DNA of 36,434 nt from Syntrophaceae bacterium (GCA_013388635.1 JACAEX010000039.1:1-36434); one strand, 5' to 3'; shown: positions 25,159-33,880, counted from the stretch's first letter. Program-made: numbers and translations. Notes: generated by a model from the sequence alone, not told the origin.

Positions 25159-25662
25159 TTATCTCTTCGAGACCTTTCTGATCCTCTTACCCCTGGTTTT
25201 CGAAACCTTCTTCTCCGTTAATTTGGCCTTCTTCTCTCCAAGAAGCTTTTTCACCTCCCGGCGACCGAGCTTTCGAAGGGCTATCAGTGCGCTCTTCTTT
25301 TCCGCCCTCGGTAAAAAGAGACCGCTCTCCCATTGATGAACAGCACCGACGGTGACCCCTGTAAGCATGGCCAGTTCCTTCTGGGTGATCCCCAGGCGTT
25401 TGCGAAGGCTTCGGATCAGGCGTGGAGAGAGACGGGATGCCTTCACCTCTTCAGGGGTTGCCGCTAAAATGACCTTTCCCTTCTCCAGCTCAGCCTTCTG
25501 ACGGGCTGCGAATCGTTCGAGGGCCAATACGGCTTTTCGGACCTGGGAAACCACGTTCTTCAACAACCGAACATCCTTTCCCAACGGAACGGAAATCTTC
25601 CGCATCTCCCTTCTTGCCAAGCGCACAATTTCAGACTTGATGATCCCTTCCAGCTTTCCCAT
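25159..25662 (-). CDS. XRE-family helix-turn-helix regulator
   Basis: This 167-residue DNA-binding protein has an N-terminal helical, basic segment (residues 1-75). A Cro/C1-type HTH follows at about residues 80-135, containing LRKRLGITQKELAMLTGV and GAVHQWESGLFLPR. A lysine-rich C-terminal tail ends the protein. The HTH resembles those of HigA/MqsA-like antitoxins, but no toxin gene is adjacent. It is placed directly before the M48 gene on the same strand, so it may autoregulate that pair. Confidence 0.82.
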   Translation of the reverse strand: MGKLEGIIKSEIVRLARREMRKISVPLGKDVRLLKNVVSQVRKAVLALERFAARQKAELEKGKVILAATPEEVKASRLSPRLIRSLRKRLGITQKELAMLTGVTVGAVHQWESGLFLPRAEKKSALIALRKLGRREVKKLLGEKKAKLTEKKVSKTRGKRIRKVSKR

Positions 25663-25685
25663 AGGTCCATCCTCCTTTTCCTATC

Positions 25686-25855
25686 ATTGCAAAGAGCATA
25701 GAGCAAAGCGCATAGCGTCTAAAATACCAAATCACAAATTCCAGGCTCCAATTTCATAATGACCAAAATGGTTTTGTTTGGAAATTTTAATTTTGTTCAT
25801 TGGTCCTTATTTGGTACGTGGTGCTTGGGATTTGGGGTTTCCCTATCGCTATGCT
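25686..25855. repeat. Long imperfect palindrome, CCAAT/ATTGG family, copy 2
   Basis: The gap between the FAD oxidase and the XRE gene begins AGCATAGAGCAAAGCGCATA and ends CCCTATCGCTATGCT, an outer inverted repeat. Inside are ACCAAATCACAAATTCCAGG and CTCCAATTTCATAATGACC, opposite TTCATTGGTCCTTATTTGG and GTGCTTGGGATTTGGGG, which pair imperfectly. The inner part matches the style of the rpmJ-rpsM element. Confidence 0.7.
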
Positions 25856-27239
25856 ACTCAAAGATCTTGCCGGGGTTCATGATACCGTTGGGATCTAAAA
25901 GATCCTTGATCTGTTTCATCAAATGGAGACTCTCTCCGTGTTCTCTCTTCATAAACTTCTTCTTTCCAATCCCGACCCCGTGCTCACCTGTTGCGGTACC
26001 CCCACATTTTAAGGCAAAACTGACGACCTGCTCCCCTGCCTCTTCAACCTTCTGCCATTGATCTTTGTCATCGGGGACACCCAGAATCTCCATGTGGAGG
26101 TTGCCGCTGCCCGCATGACCAAAGGCATATCCTTTCAATCCTCTCTCTGCCACCATCCTCTGACCCCACTCCACCATATCGGGATATTTTGAGATGGGCA
26201 CGGCCGTATCGATATAGAGAGGGAAGAGGCCGGGATTGTTCGCCTTGATCGACTCATGGACGTCATACCGTGCTTCCCAGAGGCGATTTCGTTCCTCTCT
26301 GCCGATCCCTGAATCGAAATGGACATGTCGATGCTCAGCACAAATCTCCTTTACGATCTTCAACTCCTCTCGTAAGCTGGAGACACTTGTTCCGTGAAAC
26401 TCCATGAAGAGGGTGGGTCTCTCTTCCAAAGAAAGTTTCTTATATCGGTTGACCACCTGGACGGTCTGGCTATCGAGGAGTTCGAGGGCCGCGGGGGAGA
26501 GGCCGGTTCGCATAATCTGGGAAACCGTGTTTGTGGCATCGCGAATGTCATTGAACTGAACGACAGCAGCCATGAACTCTGCGGGCAGGCCGATCAAGCG
26601 AAGGGTGACCTCTGTCACCAGGCCCAGGGTTCCTTCTGACCCGACAAAAAGACGGCAGAGGTCATACCCGGAAGAGCTCTTGATCGCATTCGTCCCTGTG
26701 CGGATGATCTCTCCCGAGGGAAGGACAACCAGCATGTTAAGAATAAAATCTTTGGTGGCCCCATACTTGATCGTCCTTACTCCGCTCGCATTATTGGCCA
26801 CCATTCCACCAATGGTCGCGGCTGCCCCAGGGTCTGGGGGAAAGAAGAGACCGTAGCGGGAGAGGTACCGGTTCAATTCCTTATAAATGATCCCCGTCTC
26901 CACACGGACCTGAAGATCCTCCTCTCTCAGCTCCAGGACGTGATTCATCTTTTGCAGGTCGAAAACGATGCCTCCTTCTACTGGTATGGGATTTCCCTCT
27001 AAGCTCGTTCCTGCACCCCAGGGGGTCACAGGGATCCTTCTTCCATTGGCCATCTTTATGATCTGGCTGATCTCCTCTGCGCTGATTGGCCAGACGACCA
27101 CATCGGGCCTTCGCTTTGGATGGGTGGACTCGTCCTTAGCGTGGAGATCGAGGACCGATTCACCCGTGGAGATCCTTTCTGATCCCACGACCCCCTTGAT
27201 GAACTCCAGGTCTCTCGCTGTCAGCTTGCTATATTTCAT
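25854..27239 (-). CDS. FAD-linked oxidase, GlcD/D-lactate dehydrogenase type
   Basis: This 461-residue flavoprotein has the PCMH FAD-binding fold: VVWPISAEEISQIIKMA near residue 48, VTPWGAGTSLEGN, and FFPPDPGAAATIGGMVANNASGVRTIKYG. The C-terminal FAD-oxidase domain contains GYAFGHAGSGNLHMEIL and GTATGEHGVGIGKKKFM, and ends LLDPNGIMNPGKIFE. These are the marks of GlcD-like glycolate or D-lactate dehydrogenases. No GlcE or iron-sulfur GlcF partner is adjacent, so the electron acceptor is unknown. It lies 70 bp downstream of argH on the same strand. Confidence 0.88.
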   Translation of the reverse strand: MKYSKLTARDLEFIKGVVGSERISTGESVLDLHAKDESTHPKRRPDVVVWPISAEEISQIIKMANGRRIPVTPWGAGTSLEGNPIPVEGGIVFDLQKMNHVLELREEDLQVRVETGIIYKELNRYLSRYGLFFPPDPGAAATIGGMVANNASGVRTIKYGATKDFILNMLVVLPSGEIIRTGTNAIKSSSGYDLCRLFVGSEGTLGLVTEVTLRLIGLPAEFMAAVVQFNDIRDATNTVSQIMRTGLSPAALELLDSQTVQVVNRYKKLSLEERPTLFMEFHGTSVSSLREELKIVKEICAEHRHVHFDSGIGREERNRLWEARYDVHESIKANNPGLFPLYIDTAVPISKYPDMVEWGQRMVAERGLKGYAFGHAGSGNLHMEILGVPDDKDQWQKVEEAGEQVVSFALKCGGTATGEHGVGIGKKKFMKREHGESLHLMKQIKDLLDPNGIMNPGKIFE

Positions 27240-27309
27240 AAGAATTCAGTCACATCGTCGTCGGTTCTGTAGTTCTAAGGGCTTCGCCATCGGACTGGTG
27301 GATTATCAT

Positions 27310-28818
27310 CTACGAGGCAATTTCCCTCTCCATCCTGGCCACCAAAGCCTTTGCCTTATCGATCTTTTTCCTCTGGGAGACCAACCAATTCCTGTTGGCT
27401 TTCAGCGCCTTCTGAAGCGATGCGACATGCTCTTTCACCCTCTTTTCGGATGGCATCCCTGTCGACTTCGCCTGAGCCAGAATCTTCTCCGGTGCCTGAG
27501 CCTTTCTCGCCTCCTCCTCCGTGATCGGGACATCGACCTCCATCTCATGAAGTGCTCTCTTCAGGCTTCGATAGGAGACCTCTCCTTCTCCCTCCCTCTC
27601 TGAATATTTGACCGCCTTCTCCATAATCATCTTTGCCTTTCGTAAAGGAAGGCCGAAGGATCGCACCAAACGTTCCATTAGCGCAGTGGCGCCAGCAAAC
27701 CCCTCCTTGGCCTGCTCAAGCATCTGACTCTTATTGACCCGAAGGAGTCGTATCACATCTGCCATGACGGAGAGAGAGGGTTTTGATTCATCGACCAGAT
27801 CCATGATCCAGTACTTCGTCCACTGCGTATCCCGATTATATCCCATGAAGAGGGCCTTGCCGACGGATAGGAGGCTCACCACCATTCCGTGGGCAAAGGA
27901 GGTCTTGGCCTTGATCACCTCTAAGGAACAAGGATTTCGCTTCTGGGGCATGATGGAGCTGCCGGTACAATGTCGGTCACTCAACCTCACCATATTGAAT
28001 TCTCGGGTGGAGAGAAGGATCAAGGTCTGGGCCATTGTAGAGAGATGGTCCATCATCACGGCCACCGCATAGGCCAGTTCCACCTCGGGCTCCCACCGTT
28101 GGGTGATCGGATCGGTCACGCTCTCTGTAGGGCCGTTGAATCCGAGGAGCCTCGACGTCAGGTGCCGGTCCAGGTTAAAGGATGTCCCGTAACCTGCGGC
28201 CGCGCCCAGCGGGCTATTGTTGAAGAGGGCGAACCAGTGAATAAACCTTTGAACATCTCGCTGAAGTGGTTCGGCGAAGGAGAGGAGGAGATGTCCGAAG
28301 GTGGTTGCCACAGCGTGCTGGTGGTGGGTGTAACCAGGCATGATCGTCAGGCGGTGTTCTCGGGCCTTCTGGATGAGAGTCTCCATCAAAAAGATCAGCC
28401 CCTCAACATACTCCAAGACCTGGTCCCGAAGATAGAGCCGCATATCGAGGGCGATCTGGTCGTTTCGACTCCTGCCGGTATGGATCTTCCCACCGTGCTC
28501 GATTCCCAGACGCCCGATGAGAAAACTCTCAATGTTGGAATGGACGTCCTCCTTTGAAGGGTCTAATTTAAACTTTCCTTTTTGATGAAGGATCTCCAGT
28601 TCCCTCAACCCTTTGAGGATCTTCCTTCCGTCCTGTTTTGAGAGAATGCCTTGACGGGAGAGCATCAGGACGTGGGCACGATTCCCCCATAGATCATAGG
28701 GGATCAATCGTTCATCGCAAGGCGGAATCCCCCTTACATCTCTCCCAGAAAGAAAATCGACCAGCTCCTGAGAGGGCAACTCTTCAAATCGCCCACCCCA
28801 TAGTTTATCAATTTTCAT
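27310..28818 (-). CDS. argH: Argininosuccinate lyase
   Basis: ArgH splits argininosuccinate into arginine and fumarate, the last step of arginine synthesis. The 502-residue protein has KLWGGRFEE at the N-terminus, HTGRSRNDQIALDMRLYLRD, PGYTHHQHAVATTFGHLL and the fumarase/aspartase signature GSSIMPQKRNP. It is about 40 residues longer than many bacterial ArgH proteins (typically near 460), with a basic C-terminal helix (KANRNWLVSQRKKIDKAKALV). It follows argG by 103 bp in the order argG-argH. Confidence 0.95.
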   Translation of the reverse strand: MKIDKLWGGRFEELPSQELVDFLSGRDVRGIPPCDERLIPYDLWGNRAHVLMLSRQGILSKQDGRKILKGLRELEILHQKGKFKLDPSKEDVHSNIESFLIGRLGIEHGGKIHTGRSRNDQIALDMRLYLRDQVLEYVEGLIFLMETLIQKAREHRLTIMPGYTHHQHAVATTFGHLLLSFAEPLQRDVQRFIHWFALFNNSPLGAAAGYGTSFNLDRHLTSRLLGFNGPTESVTDPITQRWEPEVELAYAVAVMMDHLSTMAQTLILLSTREFNMVRLSDRHCTGSSIMPQKRNPCSLEVIKAKTSFAHGMVVSLLSVGKALFMGYNRDTQWTKYWIMDLVDESKPSLSVMADVIRLLRVNKSQMLEQAKEGFAGATALMERLVRSFGLPLRKAKMIMEKAVKYSEREGEGEVSYRSLKRALHEMEVDVPITEEEARKAQAPEKILAQAKSTGMPSEKRVKEHVASLQKALKANRNWLVSQRKKIDKAKALVARMEREIAS

Positions 28819-28921
28819 CGCAAGCTCCTAAATATAGCACGACCCGAACCGAGCAGCTTTTATGATTAAAAATGGGCCGTTCAAAGTTAGGCAAAGGATT
28901 TGGAGTTTGGTGCCTGACCTT

Positions 28922-30151
28922 CTATTTGGTCTTTCTTCTGGCCAAGATCTCAAATGGAAGACCGCGGATAAAAGCGGCATCGGCACAGCGTCTCTGATCA
29001 AAGCCGGTGGTTTTGATGGATCGGATCTCTGGCGAGAAGAGGCTGGTCTTCGATTCCCGATGGACAATATCGATATTCCCTTTATAGAGTTTGATCTTAT
29101 ATCTTCCGTTGACCACCTTTTGAGAAGTTTCAATGAAGGCGTCAAGATCATATCTCAACGGATGGTAAGCCATCCCATGGTAGATCAGGTAAGCCCACTT
29201 CTGATCCACTCCTTTCTTGAACTGAATCTCATCTTTGGTAAGACAGAACTGCTCCAGGTCTCGATGGAGCTTCAGGATGATGGTTGCCGCAGGGGCCTCA
29301 TAGATCTCGCGGCTTTTGAGGTCCATGATTCCATCCTCGAATATATCGATCTTGCCGATCGAGTGTCTACCTCCGACGAGATTCAGTTCGGCAATAATCT
29401 CACCCAAGGGTTTCCCTCTTCCGTTCAGCTTAACGGGAACTCCCTTCTCAAACTCCAGAGCGAGGAATTCAGGTTCATCCGGCGCCTTCTCAGGTGGTCG
29501 ATACCACATCCAGATGTCATCGGGAAGGGGCTGGTTCAGATCGATTGCGCCGCTTGCAATGGATCGGCACCACATCGTTTTGTCATCCCCGCCCGTGATC
29601 ATCTCGGTCACCGGGATGCCCCAGGCCTTACAGAGTTGCTCTTCCTCCAATCGCGTCAAATCGAAATCCCTTACCGGAACGAGGATCTTCAGCTCAGGAG
29701 CAAACATCTTAAAGACATTATGCATGCGATATTGATCATTTCCCTTCCCACTCGATCCCTCAAGGATGGCATCACACCCCTGCGCGAGAGCAACTTCGGC
29801 CACCTTCCTCGCCACGATCTGTCTTGTCATTGAAGTGGAGACAGGATAGCCCAGATAGTCGGAATTGGCCTGGATGGCCCTTGCGATCCAGACTTCGGTG
29901 AATTCCTTCCGAAGGTCAAAGAAGAGGGGTTTGATCTTCAGTACCTTTGCCTTTCTTCGGCTCTCCTGGACCTCCTCCTCTCCCTGCCCAACGTCGATCG
30001 TGACGGGAACGATCTCCCTTGCTTTATACTTTCGCCTAAGCAATTCAATCGAGAGGGAGGAATCGAGTCCTCCAGAATAAGCCACAGCCACTTTGTTGAC
30101 TTTAGGTGTCTCGGTCTCCTCAATCTTTCTTAATATCCTCTTAAGGTCCAT
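28922..30151 (-). CDS. argG: Argininosuccinate synthase
   Basis: ArgG condenses citrulline and aspartate with ATP to argininosuccinate. The 409-residue protein has the N-type ATP-pyrophosphatase loop AYSGGLDSSLS near residue 24. It also has EGSSGKGNDQYRMHNVF, VTEMITGGDDKTMWCRSIASG and the late GRGKPLGEIIAELN. It heads the minus-strand run. A candidate promoter lies just upstream, and argH is the next gene, so this is the arginine end-pathway unit; argF and argC are not in view. Confidence 0.96.
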   Translation of the reverse strand: MDLKRILRKIEETETPKVNKVAVAYSGGLDSSLSIELLRRKYKAREIVPVTIDVGQGEEEVQESRRKAKVLKIKPLFFDLRKEFTEVWIARAIQANSDYLGYPVSTSMTRQIVARKVAEVALAQGCDAILEGSSGKGNDQYRMHNVFKMFAPELKILVPVRDFDLTRLEEEQLCKAWGIPVTEMITGGDDKTMWCRSIASGAIDLNQPLPDDIWMWYRPPEKAPDEPEFLALEFEKGVPVKLNGRGKPLGEIIAELNLVGGRHSIGKIDIFEDGIMDLKSREIYEAPAATIILKLHRDLEQFCLTKDEIQFKKGVDQKWAYLIYHGMAYHPLRYDLDAFIETSQKVVNGRYKIKLYKGNIDIVHRESKTSLFSPEIRSIKTTGFDQRRCADAAFIRGLPFEILARRKTK

Positions 30152-30184
30152 AAAGCTCCGCCTTTCTTTGGAATGTATGTAAAA

Positions 30185-30214
30185 ATGCTACCATAAATTG
30201 ACCATTTTAGGCAA
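30185..30214 (-). promoter_or_regulatory. Candidate argG promoter
   Basis: On the minus strand TTGCCT (plus coordinates 30209-30214) and TAGCAT (30185-30190) are 18 bp apart, about 34 bp before the argG ATG. The match is moderate. No clear ArgR box was recognised. Confidence 0.4.
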
Positions 30215-30319
30215 TCTTTTTTTTCACACCTTTCTGAGTGGGTAGGACATTCGAAACTATTACTCCTTCTGTTTTTGATCGTCCCTTGATGGGAAAATCA
30301 GTTGGGTTGCTAAGCAGAA

Positions 30320-30474
30320 AGAGGTTATGGAGACCTTTGAATAAGATTCTGAAGGATGTCCGAAATGGTTTTGTTTCAATTGAGCGGGCAGGAGAGCATT
30401 ACGGCGTGGTGATCGACCCGGTCACATTTCAGATGAATCGAGAAAAGACACAAAAAAGGAGAGGACCAGGTTAG
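30320..30474 (+). pseudogene. Frameshifted C-terminal remnant of hydantoinase B/oxoprolinase family
   Basis: The open frame ending at TAG 30472 encodes ILKDVRNGFVSIERAGEHYG followed by VVIDPVTF, the conserved C-terminal end of HyuB/acetone carboxylase alpha-type proteins, where one expects GYGDP followed by E-x-V-x-x-DV-x-x-G. The GYGD codons are found at 30323-30334 in a different frame; restoring one base after them would rejoin GYGDPLNKILKDV. So this is the last 50 or so codons of a gene of several hundred residues, broken by a 1-bp deletion. Nothing further upstream is recognisable, and it abuts the argG promoter region. Confidence 0.75.
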
Positions 30475-30511
30475 GCCCGTTTTCCTTAACCTCCCCAATC
30501 CCACCATCTTG

Positions 30512-30603
30512 CTAATCCAAACGCAATAAATCATTATGCCTCCTACCCCACAAGGTAGGGTAAGGGTGAGGTGATGTCAGCTTATTTAATGCGTTGGTAT
30601 TAG
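30512..30603. repeat. 92-bp palindromic element, possible bidirectional terminator
   Basis: CTAATCCAAACGCAATAAAT (30512-30531) and ATTTAATGCGTTGGTATTAG (30584-30603) are inverted with few mismatches. The inside contains CTACC/GGTAG and AAGGGTGAGG, similar to the GC-rich hairpins of the ribosomal block. It lies in the gap between the hyuB remnant and the end of the barrel gene. It could be a miniature mobile element or a transcription end. Confidence 0.6.
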
Positions 30604-30635
30604 TTCGGTCCGAAAGCTTCCCTTGCAGGTTTCGA

Positions 30636-32750
30636 TCAAAATTTATACCTTGCTCCCAGGAATACGACACTTGCGCTATAGGACGGATCTCTGTAGGCCC
30701 CTGTCAGATAGGCACCGTTTGTGCCTGAGGTGGCAGGGACAAACTGGTACCCATCGTATTGCGCATTATTATATTTGAATTTTTCATAGGCATAGCCTAC
30801 CGAGAAGGACAGTCTATTTGTAGCATTGTAAACAGCCTTAATCATATATAATTTTAATCTGTAATCATCCCAGAAGGAGATATCGATATTTTTCTGGTCT
30901 CTGCCTGCAGGAAGGGGATTGGTACCTAATAAATACGTAAAATCTGCAGATCCGTTCGATCTCACATAATCATGTTTGAGAGTCAATGTTAATTTTTTGG
31001 GAATGACATAAATATCTGTTCCAATCCCGTAATCAAATTCTCTGTCCTTCTCTGTTACCTCCCAATTGAAGATTGACGGAGTGGGTGGAAGGGAGGGATC
31101 AAAGCCAGAGGTAGCGTTAAATGGTAACTGTCTCTGAAATTGGTCGCCTTTAATCCTTTCATAGGCGAAGTAACCGAATAACCTTCCAAATTTTCCCACA
31201 ATATAGTCTGCATCGACACCAACCCCATCACTCCTCTCCTTTTCAAGCCCTAAGATGGTCTTCTTATAGTCTGTATCTTTATGCCTATACTCAATTACAA
31301 AATTAAGGTTTTCCACCGGAAAGAGATCCACCGATAGGGTATAGGTGTTCCGGTCCTGTTCCGCTGCGTCAAAGCGCCTGACCCATGTCTCGATGATTCG
31401 AGGATCACTTGATGCCACATCCGGTGCGCGAAATGTGGCATCTCTTTGTAATCTCTCATAGCCAATTCTGGCCAGCATAAACTCCCAGCCACTCCATCTC
31501 AATTCAGCAGAATAGAGGTTGTCTCTGTTTATTGGCAGATCCTCCCGTTCCCTTTTTGTCCTGATAAAATTGTAACCAGTGCTGAGATAAAGATGCGCCG
31601 GAAGCCTGAAGCCGAGTTCTAAGCCATAGGTATCCTTTTTGTAATCAAAGAGGGGGTTAACATAAGTGTTTGCACCGTCAATGGTGATGATTTCATCAGA
31701 CTTATTATCAGTCTTGTAATGTTTATAAAAAACCTTTCCATCTAAAAAGGAGATCGGGTTTGAACTCAGAACAAAGTTATAATTCTGCGTTTCAATTTTG
31801 CCTTTAAAATCGGGGTTGCTTAAAGTAATGGTCGTAATGCCAGTACTCACATAAGAGGAGGCTAAGTCTGCATCCGCTTTTGCCCTCGAAAAACCAAGAT
31901 TCATATTCAACTTACTTCTCACGGGGAGTCTCACAGCACCCTTGAAAGCGAGTTTATAATAATCATTATCAGGTGGAAGAGTGAGACTGTCCGTATTCGG
32001 TTGGACGCCCGAAGCAGGATTCCGGAAATTCAAATTGGTGTTACTATTCTTAAATTCACTATATAAGAAACCGAGGGATAAGAAGACAGGATTTTTGGAA
32101 TACCCTGCCTCCAGTTTTATATTGTCTGTCGTGTAATCAATGGGCTCAGGAAGTTCTATAGCGATCCCTCCCGGGGTGGTTCCTGCTGCTCCTAATGGAA
32201 ATATTCCGTCCCTCTTTTCCCTTAAGGCCGAAACGTCAAAGTAAAAGGGCCTCAGCATCTCAAAATTAAATCCGCCACCAAGACGCTTCCTTTCAATGGA
32301 ATAGTCAAATTCATCCCAAGTGGAGATATCTGAGCTCGGTGGATGAGTGGGGTAGGTCAGATTATCCTCGCCTACCCCCGAATAAAAGCTTCTTCCATGA
32401 AAAGTGAAGTTATGAGGGATTTGGTTGTATTCAAAGTAGGTCTTAAATTTTCCCCATATGCCCCCCTCCAATCTGTAAGACTGGGTGTCATATCCAATAT
32501 CGTCGGCCTTGAAATTCATAAGAAAATTTTCTGTATCGTAATCAGCGTGAATACTACCATAAGCACCAAAACCATCCCTTATGTCTCTATATTCGTTAAA
32601 TTTTGCCTTATTCCCTGCAATGTTACTGATTTTGCTATCAAGGGTGATGCTTCCTTCTAACCCTTCCATCAACCCTTTTTCCTCAGAAAAGGCATGCAAG
32701 AAAGAGAAAAGAACTGTAGCCACTGACAATAGGATTATCTTTGATCTCAT
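30636..32750 (-). CDS. MtrB/PioB-like outer-membrane beta-barrel
   Basis: From ATG 32750, which is preceded by a very strong AGGAGGTGA, the protein is 704 residues. It starts with a signal peptide (SKIILLSVATVLFSFLHAFS) and ends in the aromatic residue pattern YKF expected of a BAM-inserted barrel. Alternating strands such as FYFDVSALREKRDGIFPLG, NFVIEYRHKDTDYKKT and LSFSVGYAYEKFKYN are spread throughout, as in MtrB/PioB, the sheath that holds an MtrA-type decaheme cytochrome across the outer membrane. The partner cytochrome is 11 bp upstream. The N-terminal CxxC seen in Shewanella MtrB is absent. Confidence 0.85.
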   Translation of the reverse strand: MRSKIILLSVATVLFSFLHAFSEEKGLMEGLEGSITLDSKISNIAGNKAKFNEYRDIRDGFGAYGSIHADYDTENFLMNFKADDIGYDTQSYRLEGGIWGKFKTYFEYNQIPHNFTFHGRSFYSGVGEDNLTYPTHPPSSDISTWDEFDYSIERKRLGGGFNFEMLRPFYFDVSALREKRDGIFPLGAAGTTPGGIAIELPEPIDYTTDNIKLEAGYSKNPVFLSLGFLYSEFKNSNTNLNFRNPASGVQPNTDSLTLPPDNDYYKLAFKGAVRLPVRSKLNMNLGFSRAKADADLASSYVSTGITTITLSNPDFKGKIETQNYNFVLSSNPISFLDGKVFYKHYKTDNKSDEIITIDGANTYVNPLFDYKKDTYGLELGFRLPAHLYLSTGYNFIRTKREREDLPINRDNLYSAELRWSGWEFMLARIGYERLQRDATFRAPDVASSDPRIIETWVRRFDAAEQDRNTYTLSVDLFPVENLNFVIEYRHKDTDYKKTILGLEKERSDGVGVDADYIVGKFGRLFGYFAYERIKGDQFQRQLPFNATSGFDPSLPPTPSIFNWEVTEKDREFDYGIGTDIYVIPKKLTLTLKHDYVRSNGSADFTYLLGTNPLPAGRDQKNIDISFWDDYRLKLYMIKAVYNATNRLSFSVGYAYEKFKYNNAQYDGYQFVPATSGTNGAYLTGAYRDPSYSASVVFLGARYKF

Positions 32751-32761
32751 GGTCTCACCTC

Positions 32762-33685
32762 CTATCTCACAAATGTCTTTCCTCTTGCTGAAGGACCGTT
32801 GCTCCCGTGAATATTCGAATGGCAATTCAAGCAAGACCTTGCAAACATTCTGTTTTTACCGGCGGTTGCCGTGCCTTGAAAAGTTTCAAACCCTGTGTAG
32901 ATGGTCCCGGGATGGCCTCTCCAGTTGTGACAACTCTGACAGAGTTGCGGGACCTTATGGGTCAGAAGCTTGGAATGGTTGCTCCCATGGGTGACGTGAC
33001 AATTTAAACAGTTTTCTTCCACGGGAGGATGTGGCCACATGAAGGGCCCTCTTTTTTCTGAATGACACCTATAGCAGAGTTCGTTGACGGAATCTGCTTT
33101 TACTAACTTTGTGCTGAAAGCACCGTGAGGATTGTGGCAATCATTGCATCTTATCTTCCCTTCATTTATGGGATGACGCGACTGTTTATTCGCTTTAACT
33201 CTTATGTCGCGGTGACAGCTGTAGCACAAGTCGGGCTCCCTCGCTCTTAGATTCTTCTCTTTCACCGCAGCTGAATGGACAGAATGGCAATGATCGCAGG
33301 AAACCTGAACAGACCTATGTCTGCTCATATCCCAAAATACCAGCGGTTTTGATTCTCCATGACATGCAAGACACTTCGCTGTCTTTTCCTTGGCATCTAC
33401 CTTTTTCCCGAAGGCAAAGATGTCCACGCCCCTGCCTCCCCCTTTTTCAGCATGTTGAGCCCCAGGCCCGTGGCATGCCTCACAGCCTTCACGGTTCATA
33501 GGGCTTCCGGAAATGGCTTTCTTGCCATGGACGGATTTCAGAAACCCTTTATAGGTATCCTCATGGCACCCCTTGCAGCTTTCGGTACCCACGTAATCCG
33601 TCCCTCCTTTTGCACCTTTCTGCCCAAAGGGGATTAGAATGGAAAGAAAAAAGACCGACAAAAATATCAGAGCTCTCTTTCCCAT
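32762..33685 (-). CDS. DmsE/MtrA-type decaheme c-type cytochrome
   Basis: The 307-residue protein has an N-terminal signal peptide (RALIFLSVFFLSILIPFG) and ten CxxCH heme sites: CKGCH, CEACH, CLACH, CDHCH, CYSCH, CNDCH, CYRCH, CLNCH, CQSCH and CLNCH. Length, heme count and the SRHPINEG and HVTHGSNH spacing regions match the MtrA/DmsE family, which carries electrons through an MtrB barrel. The barrel gene follows by 11 bp, so the two form an outer-membrane electron conduit. No outer-surface cytochrome (MtrC/OmcA) or inner-membrane quinol dehydrogenase (CymA) is in the window. Confidence 0.93.
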   Translation of the reverse strand: MGKRALIFLSVFFLSILIPFGQKGAKGGTDYVGTESCKGCHEDTYKGFLKSVHGKKAISGSPMNREGCEACHGPGAQHAEKGGGRGVDIFAFGKKVDAKEKTAKCLACHGESKPLVFWDMSRHRSVQVSCDHCHSVHSAAVKEKNLRAREPDLCYSCHRDIRVKANKQSRHPINEGKIRCNDCHNPHGAFSTKLVKADSVNELCYRCHSEKRGPFMWPHPPVEENCLNCHVTHGSNHSKLLTHKVPQLCQSCHNWRGHPGTIYTGFETFQGTATAGKNRMFARSCLNCHSNIHGSNGPSARGKTFVR

Positions 33686-33807
33686 AATTTGACCTACCCC
33701 CTTTCCTGTTGAAACGTTTGAGATTTTCCCGCCCTATGTCCCATTTCGATGGAGGGAAAGAATTTGAGATCTAATAAAAAACCTGAGAATCCTTAGCTCC
33801 AAAAGAC

Positions 33808-33838
33808 AAAAGGAGGGATCAGAAAAATCCCCCCTTTT
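33808..33838. terminator. Hairpin in the leader of the decaheme operon
   Basis: AAAAGGAGGGAT (33808-33819) and ATCCCCCCTTTT (33827-33838) form a 12-bp stem with one A-C mismatch and a 7-nt loop. On the minus strand the 3' side ends TCCTTTTGTCTTTT, resembling an intrinsic terminator. It lies between the promoter at 33852-33880 and the cytochrome start at 33685, so it may attenuate that operon. On the plus strand it is also followed by a T-rich run. Confidence 0.55.
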
Positions 33839-33851
33839 AAAATTTTTCGTT

Positions 33852-33880
33852 TTTTTAACATGCCGATTTCGGATTGTCAA
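33852..33880 (-). promoter_or_regulatory. Sigma-70 promoter of the decaheme-barrel operon
   Basis: On the minus strand TTGACA (plus coordinates 33875-33880) is followed after 17 bp by TAAAAA (33852-33857), about 165 bp before the cytochrome start codon. The -35 is perfect; the -10 keeps the first TA and the fifth A of the consensus. The 33686-33993 gap is otherwise occupied by this promoter and the hairpin described at 33808-33838. Confidence 0.55.

Noticed and set aside
30238-30320. N-terminal part of the 78-codon frame next to argG as a real small gene
   Set aside because: Only the C-terminal part resembles a protein family, and the GYGD motif in another frame shows that the frame is a broken gene end.
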